Shown: positions 33,103-41,050 of the stretch, piece by piece
Layout of the letters: the number at the start of each line of letters is the position of its first letter
Position numbering within the stretch: the stretch's first letter is position 1
NCBI RefSeq assembly: GCF_900105215.1
Contig: NZ_FOIP01000002.1
Location: 2,046,001-2,110,000 of the forward strand
Reading direction: 5' to 3'
Origin: Lacrimispora sphenoides
GTDB lineage: Bacteria > Bacillota > Clostridia > Lachnospirales > Lachnospiraceae
Length of the DNA stretch: 64,000 nucleotides
Position numbers and translations under genes: made by a program
The notes under the pieces: generated by a model
The model's input: the letters and a program-made list of their open reading frames with translations, nothing else
Told to the model about the DNA's origin: nothing
Database searches by the model: none

Positions 33103-34128
33103 ATGGAAAAATGCGGCGTAAAAGAGTTCCTGAAAAGGAAAAACGTCACAATTACTGTCCAGACCTATCTCATTGATGCATTGGGTGCTATGGCATTTGG
33201 CCTTTTTGCGTCTCTTTTGATCGGAACCATATTCGGTACTCTGGGCCAGCAATTCAATCTCACTATTTTCAACGTGATCGCGGATTACGCGAAAAGTGCT
33301 ACCGGCGCGGCCCTTGGAGTCGCCATCGCCTATGCCCTCCACGCCCCTGCTTTAGTTCTTTTTTCCGCAGCAACCGTTGGAATTGCCGGCAATGCTCTTG
33401 GCGGGCCTGTGGGCGCTCTCGCTGCAACGGTGGTTGCCACGGAACTTGGAAAGATCGTTTCAAAGGAAACGAGGCTGGACATTCTGGTCACCCCTGGAGT
33501 GACCATCATCTCCGGAGTTCTCATTGCACAGACCGTGGGACCGGGCGTGGCTGGCTTTATGAACTGGTTTGGCATACTTGTGAAAACATCTACTGAATTA
33601 CAGCCATTTTTTATGGGAATCCTGGTATCTGCTCTGATCGGCATCGCCCTCACCCTGCCCATCAGCAGCGCTGCCATCTGTATCGCCTTATCTCTTGACG
33701 GTTTGGCAGGGGGAGCTGCCACAGCTGGCTGCTGTGCGCAGATGATCGGCTTTGCCGTCCTTTCCTTCCGGGAAAACGGGGTAGGCGGCCTTATGGCTCA
33801 GGGTCTTGGCACCAGCATGCTGCAAATGGGAAACATTGTGAAGAATCCAAAGGTCTGGATCGCCCCCACCCTTACTTCTATGATAACCGGCCCCGTCGCC
33901 ACCATGGTATTCCAGCTAAAAAACATTCCGGCTGGCTCCGGTATGGGAACCTGCGGACTGGTAGGTCCCATCGGTGTCTACACGGCAATGAGAGGCGGGA
34001 CTTTTATGTGGCTTGGAATCCTCATGGTCTGCTTCCTACTGCCCGCCGTTCTCACTCTCTTGTTTGGTGAAATACTTAGAAAAATCGGCTGGATTAAATT
34101 CGGAGACTTAACACTTGATTTAAAATAA
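33103..34128 (+). CDS. PTS EIIC-like membrane protein (PTS_EIIC_2 family), no EIIA/EIIB partner nearby
   Basis: The 341-residue protein has about ten Gly/Ala-rich membrane segments and the PTS_EIIC_2 features SAATVGIAGNALGGPVGALA, LPISSAAICIALSLDGLAGG, CCAQMIGFAV and GSGMGTCGLVGPIGVYTAM. The family is classed with sugar phosphotransferase permeases, but many members are encoded alone and their substrates are unknown. The ATG at 33103 has AAAGGAG nine bases upstream and excludes a 45-codon extension that would start before the promoter. A strong terminator follows. Confidence 0.85.
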   Translation: MEKCGVKEFLKRKNVTITVQTYLIDALGAMAFGLFASLLIGTIFGTLGQQFNLTIFNVIADYAKSATGAALGVAIAYALHAPALVLFSAATVGIAGNALGGPVGALAATVVATELGKIVSKETRLDILVTPGVTIISGVLIAQTVGPGVAGFMNWFGILVKTSTELQPFFMGILVSALIGIALTLPISSAAICIALSLDGLAGGAATAGCCAQMIGFAVLSFRENGVGGLMAQGLGTSMLQMGNIVKNPKVWIAPTLTSMITGPVATMVFQLKNIPAGSGMGTCGLVGPIGVYTAMRGGTFMWLGILMVCFLLPAVLTLLFGEILRKIGWIKFGDLTLDLK

Positions 34129-34138
34129 AGAAAATACA

Positions 34139-34186
34139 GGAAGGAGGATGCCGCAAAAAAATCAGGCATCCTCCTTCCGCTTTTTA
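34139..34186. terminator. Strong bidirectional terminator
   Basis: GGAAGGAGGATGCC (34139-34152) and GGCATCCTCCTTCC (34165-34178) form a perfect 14-bp stem followed by GCTTTTT on the plus strand and by TGTATTTTCTTT on the minus strand. It ends both the EIIC gene and the znu-ktr operon. Confidence 0.88.
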
Positions 34187-34193
34187 CTCTTTC

Positions 34194-34394
34194 TCATTCC
34201 TTCTGTTCATCATCCGCATTTCCAAAAACACAATGACCGCAGCTACCGCTGCAGTGGCTGCACCCTCCACTGCAATGTCCGCAGCCGCCTTTTCCCTTAT
34301 TTTTTATGAATTGTCTGACTGAAAAACACACCAGCACCAATAGGACAAGGGCTACTAAAACCGTCGAACCATTAGAAGCTAACCATACAGGCAT
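34194..34394 (-). CDS. FeoB-associated-type Cys-rich membrane peptide
   Basis: The 66-residue protein has one membrane span (about residues 9-29) followed by a basic stretch and a Cys/His/Gly cluster (GCGHCSGGCSHCSGSCGHC, about 37-55) with seven cysteines. This is the pattern of FeoB-associated Cys-rich proteins, usually encoded beside the ferrous iron transporter FeoB. No feoB is present here; it closes an operon of zinc ABC and potassium uptake genes. AGGAGG precedes the ATG. A metal-binding role at the inner membrane face is inferred. Confidence 0.75.
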   Translation of the reverse strand: MPVWLASNGSTVLVALVLLVLVCFSVRQFIKNKGKGGCGHCSGGCSHCSGSCGHCVFGNADDEQKE

Positions 34395-34415
34395 AACAAA
34401 CCTCCTATTGCTTCT

Positions 34416-35069
34416 TTACTTTAGTTCCTTTAATATATGCTCAATATGCTCTCTTTTGCCAATCACCATCAAATGCTCCTGAGCCTGGATCACATAGTCT
34501 GCCGGCGGCATGAGCTGGGCTCTGCCCTCCCGCTTAATTCCCAGGACACTGATGTGATACCGGTTTCTGATATCCGCTTCCCTTATGGATTTATGCACCC
34601 ATTCTGGTAGAGGAGGGATCTCGTAGATCGAGTATTCCGGGGTAAGCTCAATATAGTCAAACACATGATCCGTGCTGTAGCGGACAGCCAGCTTTTCTGC
34701 AATGTCCCGGTCCGGATAAATGACTTCATCCGCTCCGTTTCTCAACAGGAATTTGGCATGGATATCACGGTTTGCCTTACTGATCACTCTTCTGCCTCCC
34801 AGTTCCTTAACCAGACTGGTGATCTCCAGACTGCTCTGGAAATTCGTTCCGATACACACAAAACACAGATCGAAATTTGCGATTCCCAGGCTTTTTAATA
34901 CCGTTTCATTGGTGCAGTCACCAATCTTTGCGCTGGTTACATATGGAAGTAAGTCTTCCAGGCACTCTTCCTTCTGGTCCACGATCATAACATCATTTCC
35001 AAGCCTCGCCATATTAAGACACAGATGATGGCCAAACCTGCCAAGTCCAATAATTAATACTGATTTCAT
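34416..35069 (-). CDS. ktrA: Potassium uptake regulatory subunit TrkA/KtrA
   Basis: The 217-residue protein has an N-terminal RCK domain with the Rossmann motif GLGRFGHHLCLNMARLG (residues 7-23) and acidic D at the end of the second strand, then a TrkA_C domain (about 135-217). It forms a cytosolic ring that gates the TrkH/KtrB channel according to nucleotide binding. It lies 18 bp after the channel gene. AAAGGGAG lies before the ATG. The single-RCK length is the KtrA type rather than the double-domain TrkA of proteobacteria. Confidence 0.93.
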   Translation of the reverse strand: MKSVLIIGLGRFGHHLCLNMARLGNDVMIVDQKEECLEDLLPYVTSAKIGDCTNETVLKSLGIANFDLCFVCIGTNFQSSLEITSLVKELGGRRVISKANRDIHAKFLLRNGADEVIYPDRDIAEKLAVRYSTDHVFDYIELTPEYSIYEIPPLPEWVHKSIREADIRNRYHISVLGIKREGRAQLMPPADYVIQAQEHLMVIGKREHIEHILKELK

Positions 35070-35087
35070 GATTTTACTCCCTTTCCT

Positions 35088-36449
35088 TTAACCCACATTA
35101 ATGGTTTCTGCTACTTGTTCCACATGAGCCTTGCGATGACTTTGAGCAAATGCCAGGGCAAAAGACAAGCTTCCGATCCTTCCGCTGTACATGAGGATAA
35201 TAATAATCACCTTTGATACAGAATAAAGATCCCTTGTGATACCTGTGGTCATACCTACTGTTCCGATGGCTGATGCCGTTTCAAACAGTATGTCCGAAAA
35301 TCCCAAAGGCTGAATTGCCATAATCGCCAGGGAAGCAGAGAGAGCCAAAAACAGGTTGATGGTCAAAATAGCGCCTGCGCGCTTGATGACACCCTCTTCC
35401 AGACGTCTTCCGAATATATTGACCCCGTAGGTCTGTTTGATGTTGGAATGTACGCACATAAGAAGGACAAAGATTGTAGTCGTCTTAATACCTCCCGCTG
35501 TTGACCCGGGGCTTCCTCCGATGAACATGAGGATTATGGTAAGGAGCTTACTCCCGTCGGTCAATGATGCCGTATCAGTGGTATTAAAACCGGCTGTTCT
35601 GGCAGTTACGGAACTGAACATGGAAGTTAAAATCTGTCCGCTTGCATTCATCCCCACCAAAAGATTGTTCCGTTCCAGCAGATAGAAAAGGAATCCTCCT
35701 CCAAAAACCAGAACAGTGGTACTCACCAAAACCATTTTGGTATGCAGCATATATTTTTTAAAGTGAAGCTTATTCTTATAGATATCTTCCCATACGATAA
35801 AACCGATGCCGCCTATGATGATTAAAGACATAATGACCACATTCACCAGCCAGTCATCGTAATAGGAAACTAAGGAATTAAAAGGTTTCTGATTTCCCAT
35901 TAAATCAAATCCTGCATTGCAGAAGGCTGATATGGAGTGGAAAATGCCATAAAACGTTCCTCTCCAGAACCCGTATTTAGGAACAAAACGGAGGGCCAGG
36001 AGAATGGCTCCTGTTCCTTCGATGAGAAAGGTTCCTTTTATAATCCCTTTCGCCAGCCTTACAACTCCGCCGATCTGCAGCGTATTAACGCTTTCCTGCA
36101 AAAGCCCTCTCTCTTTTAAGCCTATCTTCCGCCTGAGTACGATAGAGATAAACACGCCCACCGTAACAAACCCAAGGCCTCCGATCTGTATCATTGTAAT
36201 TATCACCATCTGTCCAAACAAAGACCACTGGGTCCATGTATCCCTGACAATCAGTCCCGTCACACAGGAGGCGCTGGTCGCAGTAAACAGACAGCTTAAA
36301 AAATCTTCAGATTGTCCATCTCTGCTGGAAATCGGAAGCATCAAAAGCAGGGCTCCTGTTAAGATCAGGCAAAAAAAACCATAAGCAATAAACTGTGTCT
36401 GACTCACGTGCCGCCTGGCACGCTTTAATCTTTTTTCTTCCACGTTCAT
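35088..36449 (-). CDS. ktrB: Potassium transporter TrkH/KtrB
   Basis: The 453-residue membrane protein has four repeated M1-P-M2 units, whose selectivity-filter segments can be seen as SASCVTGLIV, SAFCNAGFDL, TARTAGFNTTD and AIGTVGMTTGI. It moves potassium with sodium or protons. It lies 7 bp after znuB and 18 bp before ktrA. GAGG is 12 bases before the ATG, weaker than the neighbours, and overlaps the end of znuB, which suggests coupling. Finding Ktr genes fused to a zinc uptake operon is uncommon. Confidence 0.93.
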   Translation of the reverse strand: MNVEEKRLKRARRHVSQTQFIAYGFFCLILTGALLLMLPISSRDGQSEDFLSCLFTATSASCVTGLIVRDTWTQWSLFGQMVIITMIQIGGLGFVTVGVFISIVLRRKIGLKERGLLQESVNTLQIGGVVRLAKGIIKGTFLIEGTGAILLALRFVPKYGFWRGTFYGIFHSISAFCNAGFDLMGNQKPFNSLVSYYDDWLVNVVIMSLIIIGGIGFIVWEDIYKNKLHFKKYMLHTKMVLVSTTVLVFGGGFLFYLLERNNLLVGMNASGQILTSMFSSVTARTAGFNTTDTASLTDGSKLLTIILMFIGGSPGSTAGGIKTTTIFVLLMCVHSNIKQTYGVNIFGRRLEEGVIKRAGAILTINLFLALSASLAIMAIQPLGFSDILFETASAIGTVGMTTGITRDLYSVSKVIIIILMYSGRIGSLSFALAFAQSHRKAHVEQVAETINVG

Positions 36450-36456
36450 CTCACTG

Positions 36457-37320
36457 TCATTCCTCTTTTCCTGCGGTACCCTGTCCCGCTTTTTTATCGG
36501 CCCGGCTCATTCTCACTCCATAGTCTGCAGCTGAGAAAATCAGAAATGCCGCCAGATTCACCATAACCACGCTGGCTCCCGCCGGGGTAGAATAACGGTA
36601 CGATGCCATCATGCCGATCACAAAACAAACAACTGATAAAATTCCGGAAGATATCACCACTCCACGGAAGCTTTTAAATACCCGCATCGAGGTAAGGGAA
36701 GGGAAAATGATGAGGCTGGAGATCAGCATGGCTCCCATCATCCTCATACCCAGAACGATGGTGACAGCGGTCAGTACTGCTATCAAAATATTGTACCAGG
36801 ATACATTCACTCCCGTTGCCCTTGCAAAGCTTTCGTCAAAGGTCACTGCAAAAATTTTGTTATAGCAAATCAAAAACAGCCCCAGCACAAAAAAGGACAG
36901 GATCACGCTTAAACGGACATCCTCCTTGCTCATAGCCAGTATGCTTCCAAACATATAGCTGCTTACATCCGTAGTCATTCCGGTCGTCATGGAGGTAACG
37001 ATAATGCCCGCCGCCAGTGCAACGGCGGATATCATGGCAATGGCTGCGTCACTTTTCATCTTTCCGTTCGACCTGATGCGTAGCAGGAAAAATGCAGCAA
37101 TCACCACCACCGGAACAGATATCTTTAACGGAGACCAGCCAAAAGCCACTGCAAAGGACAAGGCTCCAAAGGAGACATGAGACAGTCCGTCACCAATCAT
37201 GGAATACCGTTTTAACACCAGGCTGACGCCTAAAAGAGAAGCACATAAAGAAACCAGGATTCCTCCTGCCAAGGCCCGTACCAGAAACGGATAGGACAGC
37301 ATCTCACTCATCATTCCCAT
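36457..37320 (-). CDS. znuB: Zinc/manganese ABC transporter permease ZnuB
   Basis: The 287-residue membrane protein has about eight spans and the ABC-3 family pattern (SLVLKRYSMIGDGLSHVSFGALS, ATGVNVSWYNILIAVLTAVT, MRMMGAMLISSLIIFPSLTSM). It forms the pore of the divalent-metal importer. GGAGG lies nine bases before the ATG at 37320; a GTG at 37326 is too close to it. It overlaps or abuts the ATPase gene. The C-terminus is highly charged. Confidence 0.92.
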   Translation of the reverse strand: MGMMSEMLSYPFLVRALAGGILVSLCASLLGVSLVLKRYSMIGDGLSHVSFGALSFAVAFGWSPLKISVPVVVIAAFFLLRIRSNGKMKSDAAIAMISAVALAAGIIVTSMTTGMTTDVSSYMFGSILAMSKEDVRLSVILSFFVLGLFLICYNKIFAVTFDESFARATGVNVSWYNILIAVLTAVTIVLGMRMMGAMLISSLIIFPSLTSMRVFKSFRGVVISSGILSVVCFVIGMMASYRYSTPAGASVVMVNLAAFLIFSAADYGVRMSRADKKAGQGTAGKEE

Positions 37321-37322
37321 CT

Positions 37323-38027
37323 TCACGCACCTCCTGTATAAATATATCCGGCATTGCTTTTTAAATACTCCTTTGTCGTCCCGTAGAATAAGACCTTCCG
37401 TTTCAAATGAAGGATCTTGTCCGCCTCTTTTACAACATTGGCAACATCATGGGATACCATCAGAATGGCAACCCCTTCCTCACGGTTCAATTTACGGATG
37501 ATCTCATAGAATTCCGCAATAGCCGAGGGATCCAGACCTGTAATGGGTTCATCCATGATCAGAAGCTTATCCGTGGCGCAAAGAGCTCTTGCAATCAGGG
37601 TTCTCTGCTGCTGGCCTCCTGATAATTCACGGTAGCATTTACCGGCAATGCCCATAATTCCTAACCGCTCCATATTTTTAACTGCAAGCCTTTTTTCCTT
37701 TCCGGAATAAAAGGGCCAGCTTCCTCTGCGGCTTAAACAGCCGGATAAGACCACCTCACGGACCGTTGCCGGAAAATCCTTTTGAGCCGCAGTCTGCTGA
37801 GGCAGATAGCCGATCCCGCTCTTTTTCAATTCATCGGACACGGATATGACCCCACCTGTGGGCTTTAACAGCCCTAAAAGTCCCTTCATCAAAGTACTTT
37901 TTCCGGAACCGTTCTCTCCCACGATGCAGACATACTCCCCCGGATTAACGTCCATAGTCACATCCACTACAGCATCCTGGTTCTCATATCCAAAATCCAC
38001 ATGACTGCATTGTATTAATGGGCTCAT
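37323..38027 (-). CDS. znuC: Zinc/manganese ABC transporter ATPase ZnuC
   Basis: The 234-residue ATPase has Walker A GENGSGKSTLMKGLLG, Q-loop YLPQQ, signature LSGGQQQRTLIARAL, Walker B LLIMDEPITGLD and the switch His in MVSHD. It energises metal uptake with ZnuA and ZnuB. Its start overlaps the znuA stop by 4 bp. Length and motif order are normal. Confidence 0.94.
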   Translation of the reverse strand: MSPLIQCSHVDFGYENQDAVVDVTMDVNPGEYVCIVGENGSGKSTLMKGLLGLLKPTGGVISVSDELKKSGIGYLPQQTAAQKDFPATVREVVLSGCLSRRGSWPFYSGKEKRLAVKNMERLGIMGIAGKCYRELSGGQQQRTLIARALCATDKLLIMDEPITGLDPSAIAEFYEIIRKLNREEGVAILMVSHDVANVVKEADKILHLKRKVLFYGTTKEYLKSNAGYIYTGGA

Positions 38028-39007
38028 TCATCCAATCCTCTTTTTAAATTAATCACATTCTGCTCCATAAGGTCAAGATAGGTGACACCGCTGTCAAACT
38101 CTCTTCTTGAAACATTGTGGCAGGAATGAAGCAAAAGGGGTTCTGCCCCTGTCTCCTCTGCAATGATCTCAGACACCCGATGACTGGAAAGCTCCAGGTA
38201 ATAAATCACCGGAATCTGTTCCAAGCGCATTTTGTCAATGAGATATGCAATGGTTCTTGCACTTGGTTCCGTATCCGTGCTGCAGCCGGAAAACGCTGCC
38301 CGGTAAGACAGGCCGTATTCATCTGCCAGATAACGGAACGGAAATTTATCTCCTACAACGATCATATCCCGCTTTTTATTTTCTGTCACCTTACGGAACT
38401 CATCGTCGAGTTTTTTAAGCTTTTCAAGGTATGACTTTGCTCTCTCCTCATAATAACTCCGGTTTTCCGGATCTTTTTCTGAAAGGGTATCCCGGATCGA
38501 CTCCACCAGGATCATGGCATTCACAGGAGAGGTCCAGATATGCTCATCATATTCTATGTCCCCGCCATGGCCGTCATCATCTTCATGGTGTTTTTCCTCT
38601 TCCATCCCTTCCACCAGTTCTTCCTGCACCGCATTCACCTGGTCCATTCCCGTGACAACCGTCATGGAGCCGGAATCAACTGCATTGAGAACCTGGGAAA
38701 GCCAGTGTTCTAAGGCTCCGCCGTTGCATATTAAAACATCTGCCTCCCGGATGACCTGTACATCTGCGGGAGTTGGCTCAAAGGAATGGCTGTCCATTCC
38801 TGCCGGAACCACCATGGTCAGTTCCACCTTGTCACCGGCCACCTGTCTTGTAAAGTCATAATATGGAAACAGGGTCGTCACAACCTTGAGCTTAGATTCT
38901 CCCGTATATGAGGGCCTTTCATTTCTGCTGCAGCCCAATAATGCCACGGCTGCAAAAGGAATGGCAAGGCATAAAAACAGGAGTTTTTTTAAGCTTTTTT
39001 TATTCAT
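38024..39007 (-). CDS. znuA: Zinc-binding lipoprotein ZnuA
   Basis: The 327-residue protein has a lipoprotein signal (lipobox ALLGC, Cys about residue 26) and a ZnuA/PsaA-type domain: VTTLFPYYDFTRQVAGDKVE, the metal His in GMDSHSFEPTP, a His/Asp/Glu-rich loop EEEKHHEDDDGHGG (about 137-150), and the third site in DEHIWTSP. The acidic His loop is typical of zinc rather than manganese binders. The ATG at 39007 has AGGAG seven bases upstream. First gene of the znuACB-ktrB-ktrA run. No Zur box could be recognised upstream. Confidence 0.93.
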   Translation of the reverse strand: MNKKSLKKLLFLCLAIPFAAVALLGCSRNERPSYTGESKLKVVTTLFPYYDFTRQVAGDKVELTMVVPAGMDSHSFEPTPADVQVIREADVLICNGGALEHWLSQVLNAVDSGSMTVVTGMDQVNAVQEELVEGMEEEKHHEDDDGHGGDIEYDEHIWTSPVNAMILVESIRDTLSEKDPENRSYYEERAKSYLEKLKKLDDEFRKVTENKKRDMIVVGDKFPFRYLADEYGLSYRAAFSGCSTDTEPSARTIAYLIDKMRLEQIPVIYYLELSSHRVSEIIAEETGAEPLLLHSCHNVSRREFDSGVTYLDLMEQNVINLKRGLDE

Positions 39008-39088
39008 TATCATTCTCCTATCTGATTCCATCAGCATAGTATAGCACATTTTATTCAGAAGGAAAAGGATAGTTTTTTATTAAAACAG

Positions 39089-39142
39089 GAAAAGGCCTGT
39101 AAAAGGCATAAGAAGAAAAACTTCCTCCTGTCTCTACAGGCC
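39089..39142 (-). terminator. Probable terminator after the LCP gene
   Basis: GGCCTGT (39094-39100) pairs with ACAGGCC (39136-39142), with an inner GAAG/CTTC stem. On the minus strand it is followed by TTTTCCTGTTTTAATAAAAAA. It lies 9 bp after the LCP stop. Confidence 0.6.
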
Positions 39143-39151
39143 AAACACCTA

Positions 39152-40174
39152 TTATTTCTTATTTTTTATCCGGAGCTCGATCTGTCTGCTGATCTCTTTT
39201 ACCGTCTCTGAGGGTTCATAGTTTTCTTCATCAAACAGGAACTGATGAAGCCTTTTTACGTTTGATTCCAGGGTCACCGGGACAACACAGTCTCTTTTAC
39301 CGATCATGACATCCTTAAGCTTTGTTGGAAATCCTTCCGTTTCAGTCAGATGAAACCTTTTTATATTTTTCATCAGAGGAAGCAGATCCTTCATTCCGAC
39401 GCTGGTGGATATCTGGGGAAGCACGGCAGCAGCCACCTTGCTTAAGGTTGCGGCATCCGCTTCCCTGGCCTTTTTAAGCGCTAAGTCGACCACTTCTCTC
39501 TGACGTTCCGTCCGTTTAAAGTCTGTATCCATTTTTCTGAGCCTTGCATAGGCAACTGCCTGGACTCCGTCCAAATGGTTAGGGCCTTCCTCTTTTAAGT
39601 GATAGGAGCCTACGCCCGTTGATTCCACCGTTTCCGTAATAAAGCCGTTAATCACCCGGAATTCCTCATGACTGATATCCACATCGATCCCTCCCAGAAG
39701 ATTGATGGCATCAGCAACGGCCTTCCAGCTAAATGACGCGTAATCGTCAATGGTCAGATCCAGATTATCCTTTAGGGCCTCTATGGCCTGTTTCGGTCCT
39801 CCTTTAAAATATGCCTCATTGATCTTATCATAGCGCTCCTTCTCGTCTATCCGTAAATAGGTGTCCCGGTAGATTGAAACAATGCGTATTTCTCCTGTTC
39901 CAAGATCTACATTAAGGATCATCTGCATATCCGACCGGGTCCCTTTATCCAGGGTCCCCTCCCTGGAATCCACGCCAAACACCGCTACCGTCCAGTAGCC
40001 CTCCATCTTTTCCTGGGTCTCAATGCTTATATTCGTATTTTGAAGCTGAGGCATCTGCAGCTTGGGAGCTTTGGGCATATGCATGATGTTCCAGGCATAT
40101 CCAAGCATCGTCCCAATTAAGGCGGCCCAGACGGCCGCTATCATAATCAATCCCCATTTTAAGTGTTTAGTCAT
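39152..40174 (-). CDS. LytR-CpsA-Psr (LCP) family cell-wall polymer transferase
   Basis: The 340-residue protein has one N-terminal membrane span (about residues 8-30) and an extracytoplasmic LCP domain: VFGVDSREGTLDKGTRSDMQ, IRIVSIYRDTYLRI, KINEAYFKGG, the LDGVQAVAYARLRKMDTDFK block with catalytic arginines, and RTERQREV. LCP proteins attach teichoic acids or other polymers to peptidoglycan from lipid-linked precursors. The ATG at 40174 has GGGAGG four bases upstream. It lies 77 bp after the HAD phosphatase gene. The exact polymer is not known. Confidence 0.92.
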   Translation of the reverse strand: MTKHLKWGLIMIAAVWAALIGTMLGYAWNIMHMPKAPKLQMPQLQNTNISIETQEKMEGYWTVAVFGVDSREGTLDKGTRSDMQMILNVDLGTGEIRIVSIYRDTYLRIDEKERYDKINEAYFKGGPKQAIEALKDNLDLTIDDYASFSWKAVADAINLLGGIDVDISHEEFRVINGFITETVESTGVGSYHLKEEGPNHLDGVQAVAYARLRKMDTDFKRTERQREVVDLALKKAREADAATLSKVAAAVLPQISTSVGMKDLLPLMKNIKRFHLTETEGFPTKLKDVMIGKRDCVVPVTLESNVKRLHQFLFDEENYEPSETVKEISRQIELRIKNKK

Positions 40175-40251
40175 GGTTCCTCCCATATTGTCAAATAAAA
40201 AGAAGAGATACTCATTCATATCTCTCCTTAATTTCCCTTTATTTTGAAATT

Positions 40252-40905
40252 TTATTCAAAAACATACTTAATCTCATTGGGATGATTTATAATGTACCTG
40301 GGATGAAATGCTTCCAGTTCCGCCCGTTCACGAAAACCCCAGGTTACGGCTGCCGTGTCCATTCCAGCATTGATACCTGTCTTCATATCGGTATTGGTAT
40401 CTCCAAAATAAAGACATTCCGAAGGCTTTGCATGAAAATACTCTGCTGTCATGAAGGCTCCTGATGGATCAGGCTTACATTTGACCCCATTGCCCTCTCC
40501 GGTAATTAAATCAAAAAATCCTTTGCCGTAAACGGCTTCCACGCATTCAACGGCCCGTTCATGACCTTTGTTGGTCAGAACCCCGATCTTGATTCCCTTA
40601 TCCTTAAGAAATGTCAGAAACTCTGTCATCCCTTCGTATGGCTCCACCTTGTAAAGGCAGTTTTTCTCAAAGGTTTCCTCATAAAATGCAAGGGCTTCCT
40701 CATAATGGATCAGCTTATCATCTCCCGAATAAATAAGGGCCCGTTCCACCAGCTTTTTAAATCCATCCCCTACAAACTTCTTGGTGTGATCCACATCGAT
40801 TGATCCATAGCCAAAATGCTCCATGGTCAGGCTTATACTGTAAGCCAGGGAATGAATGGTGTTGATAATGGTTCCGTCCAGATCAAATATACAGCATTGG
40901 TACAT
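40252..40905 (-). CDS. HAD-family phosphatase (phosphoglycolate phosphatase-like)
   Basis: The 217-residue protein has HAD motif I FDLDGTIINT (residues 7-16), motif II VLTNKG (about 113), a Lys in CKPDP (about 152) and motif IV YFGDTNTDMKTG (about 174-185), with a four-helix cap between motifs I and II. This is the Gph/PGP-like subclass acting on small phosphorylated metabolites. AAGGAG precedes the ATG. The natural substrate cannot be determined from sequence. Confidence 0.9.
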   Translation of the reverse strand: MYQCCIFDLDGTIINTIHSLAYSISLTMEHFGYGSIDVDHTKKFVGDGFKKLVERALIYSGDDKLIHYEEALAFYEETFEKNCLYKVEPYEGMTEFLTFLKDKGIKIGVLTNKGHERAVECVEAVYGKGFFDLITGEGNGVKCKPDPSGAFMTAEYFHAKPSECLYFGDTNTDMKTGINAGMDTAAVTWGFRERAELEAFHPRYIINHPNEIKYVFE

Positions 40906-41010
40906 ATCGTTCTCCTTCCTGTTCTCTTTTGGGCGATTCTATCCTGCTTCTCTAAATTATAGAACATAATCATCTAAAAATCCACCCCAACCATACCTGA
41001 CCGGTAAGCA

Positions 41011-41044
41011 TAAAGCGCCCCAGCCGTTATGCCGGGACGCTTTA
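41011..41044 (-). terminator. Stem-loop after fruA
   Basis: TAAAGCG.CCC.GCC (41011-) pairs with GGC.GGG.CGCTTTA (to 41044). It lies 7 bp after the fruA stop. On the minus strand there is no proper T-run after the stem, so termination is likely but not certain. Confidence 0.5.
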
Positions 41045-41050
41045 AACAAT

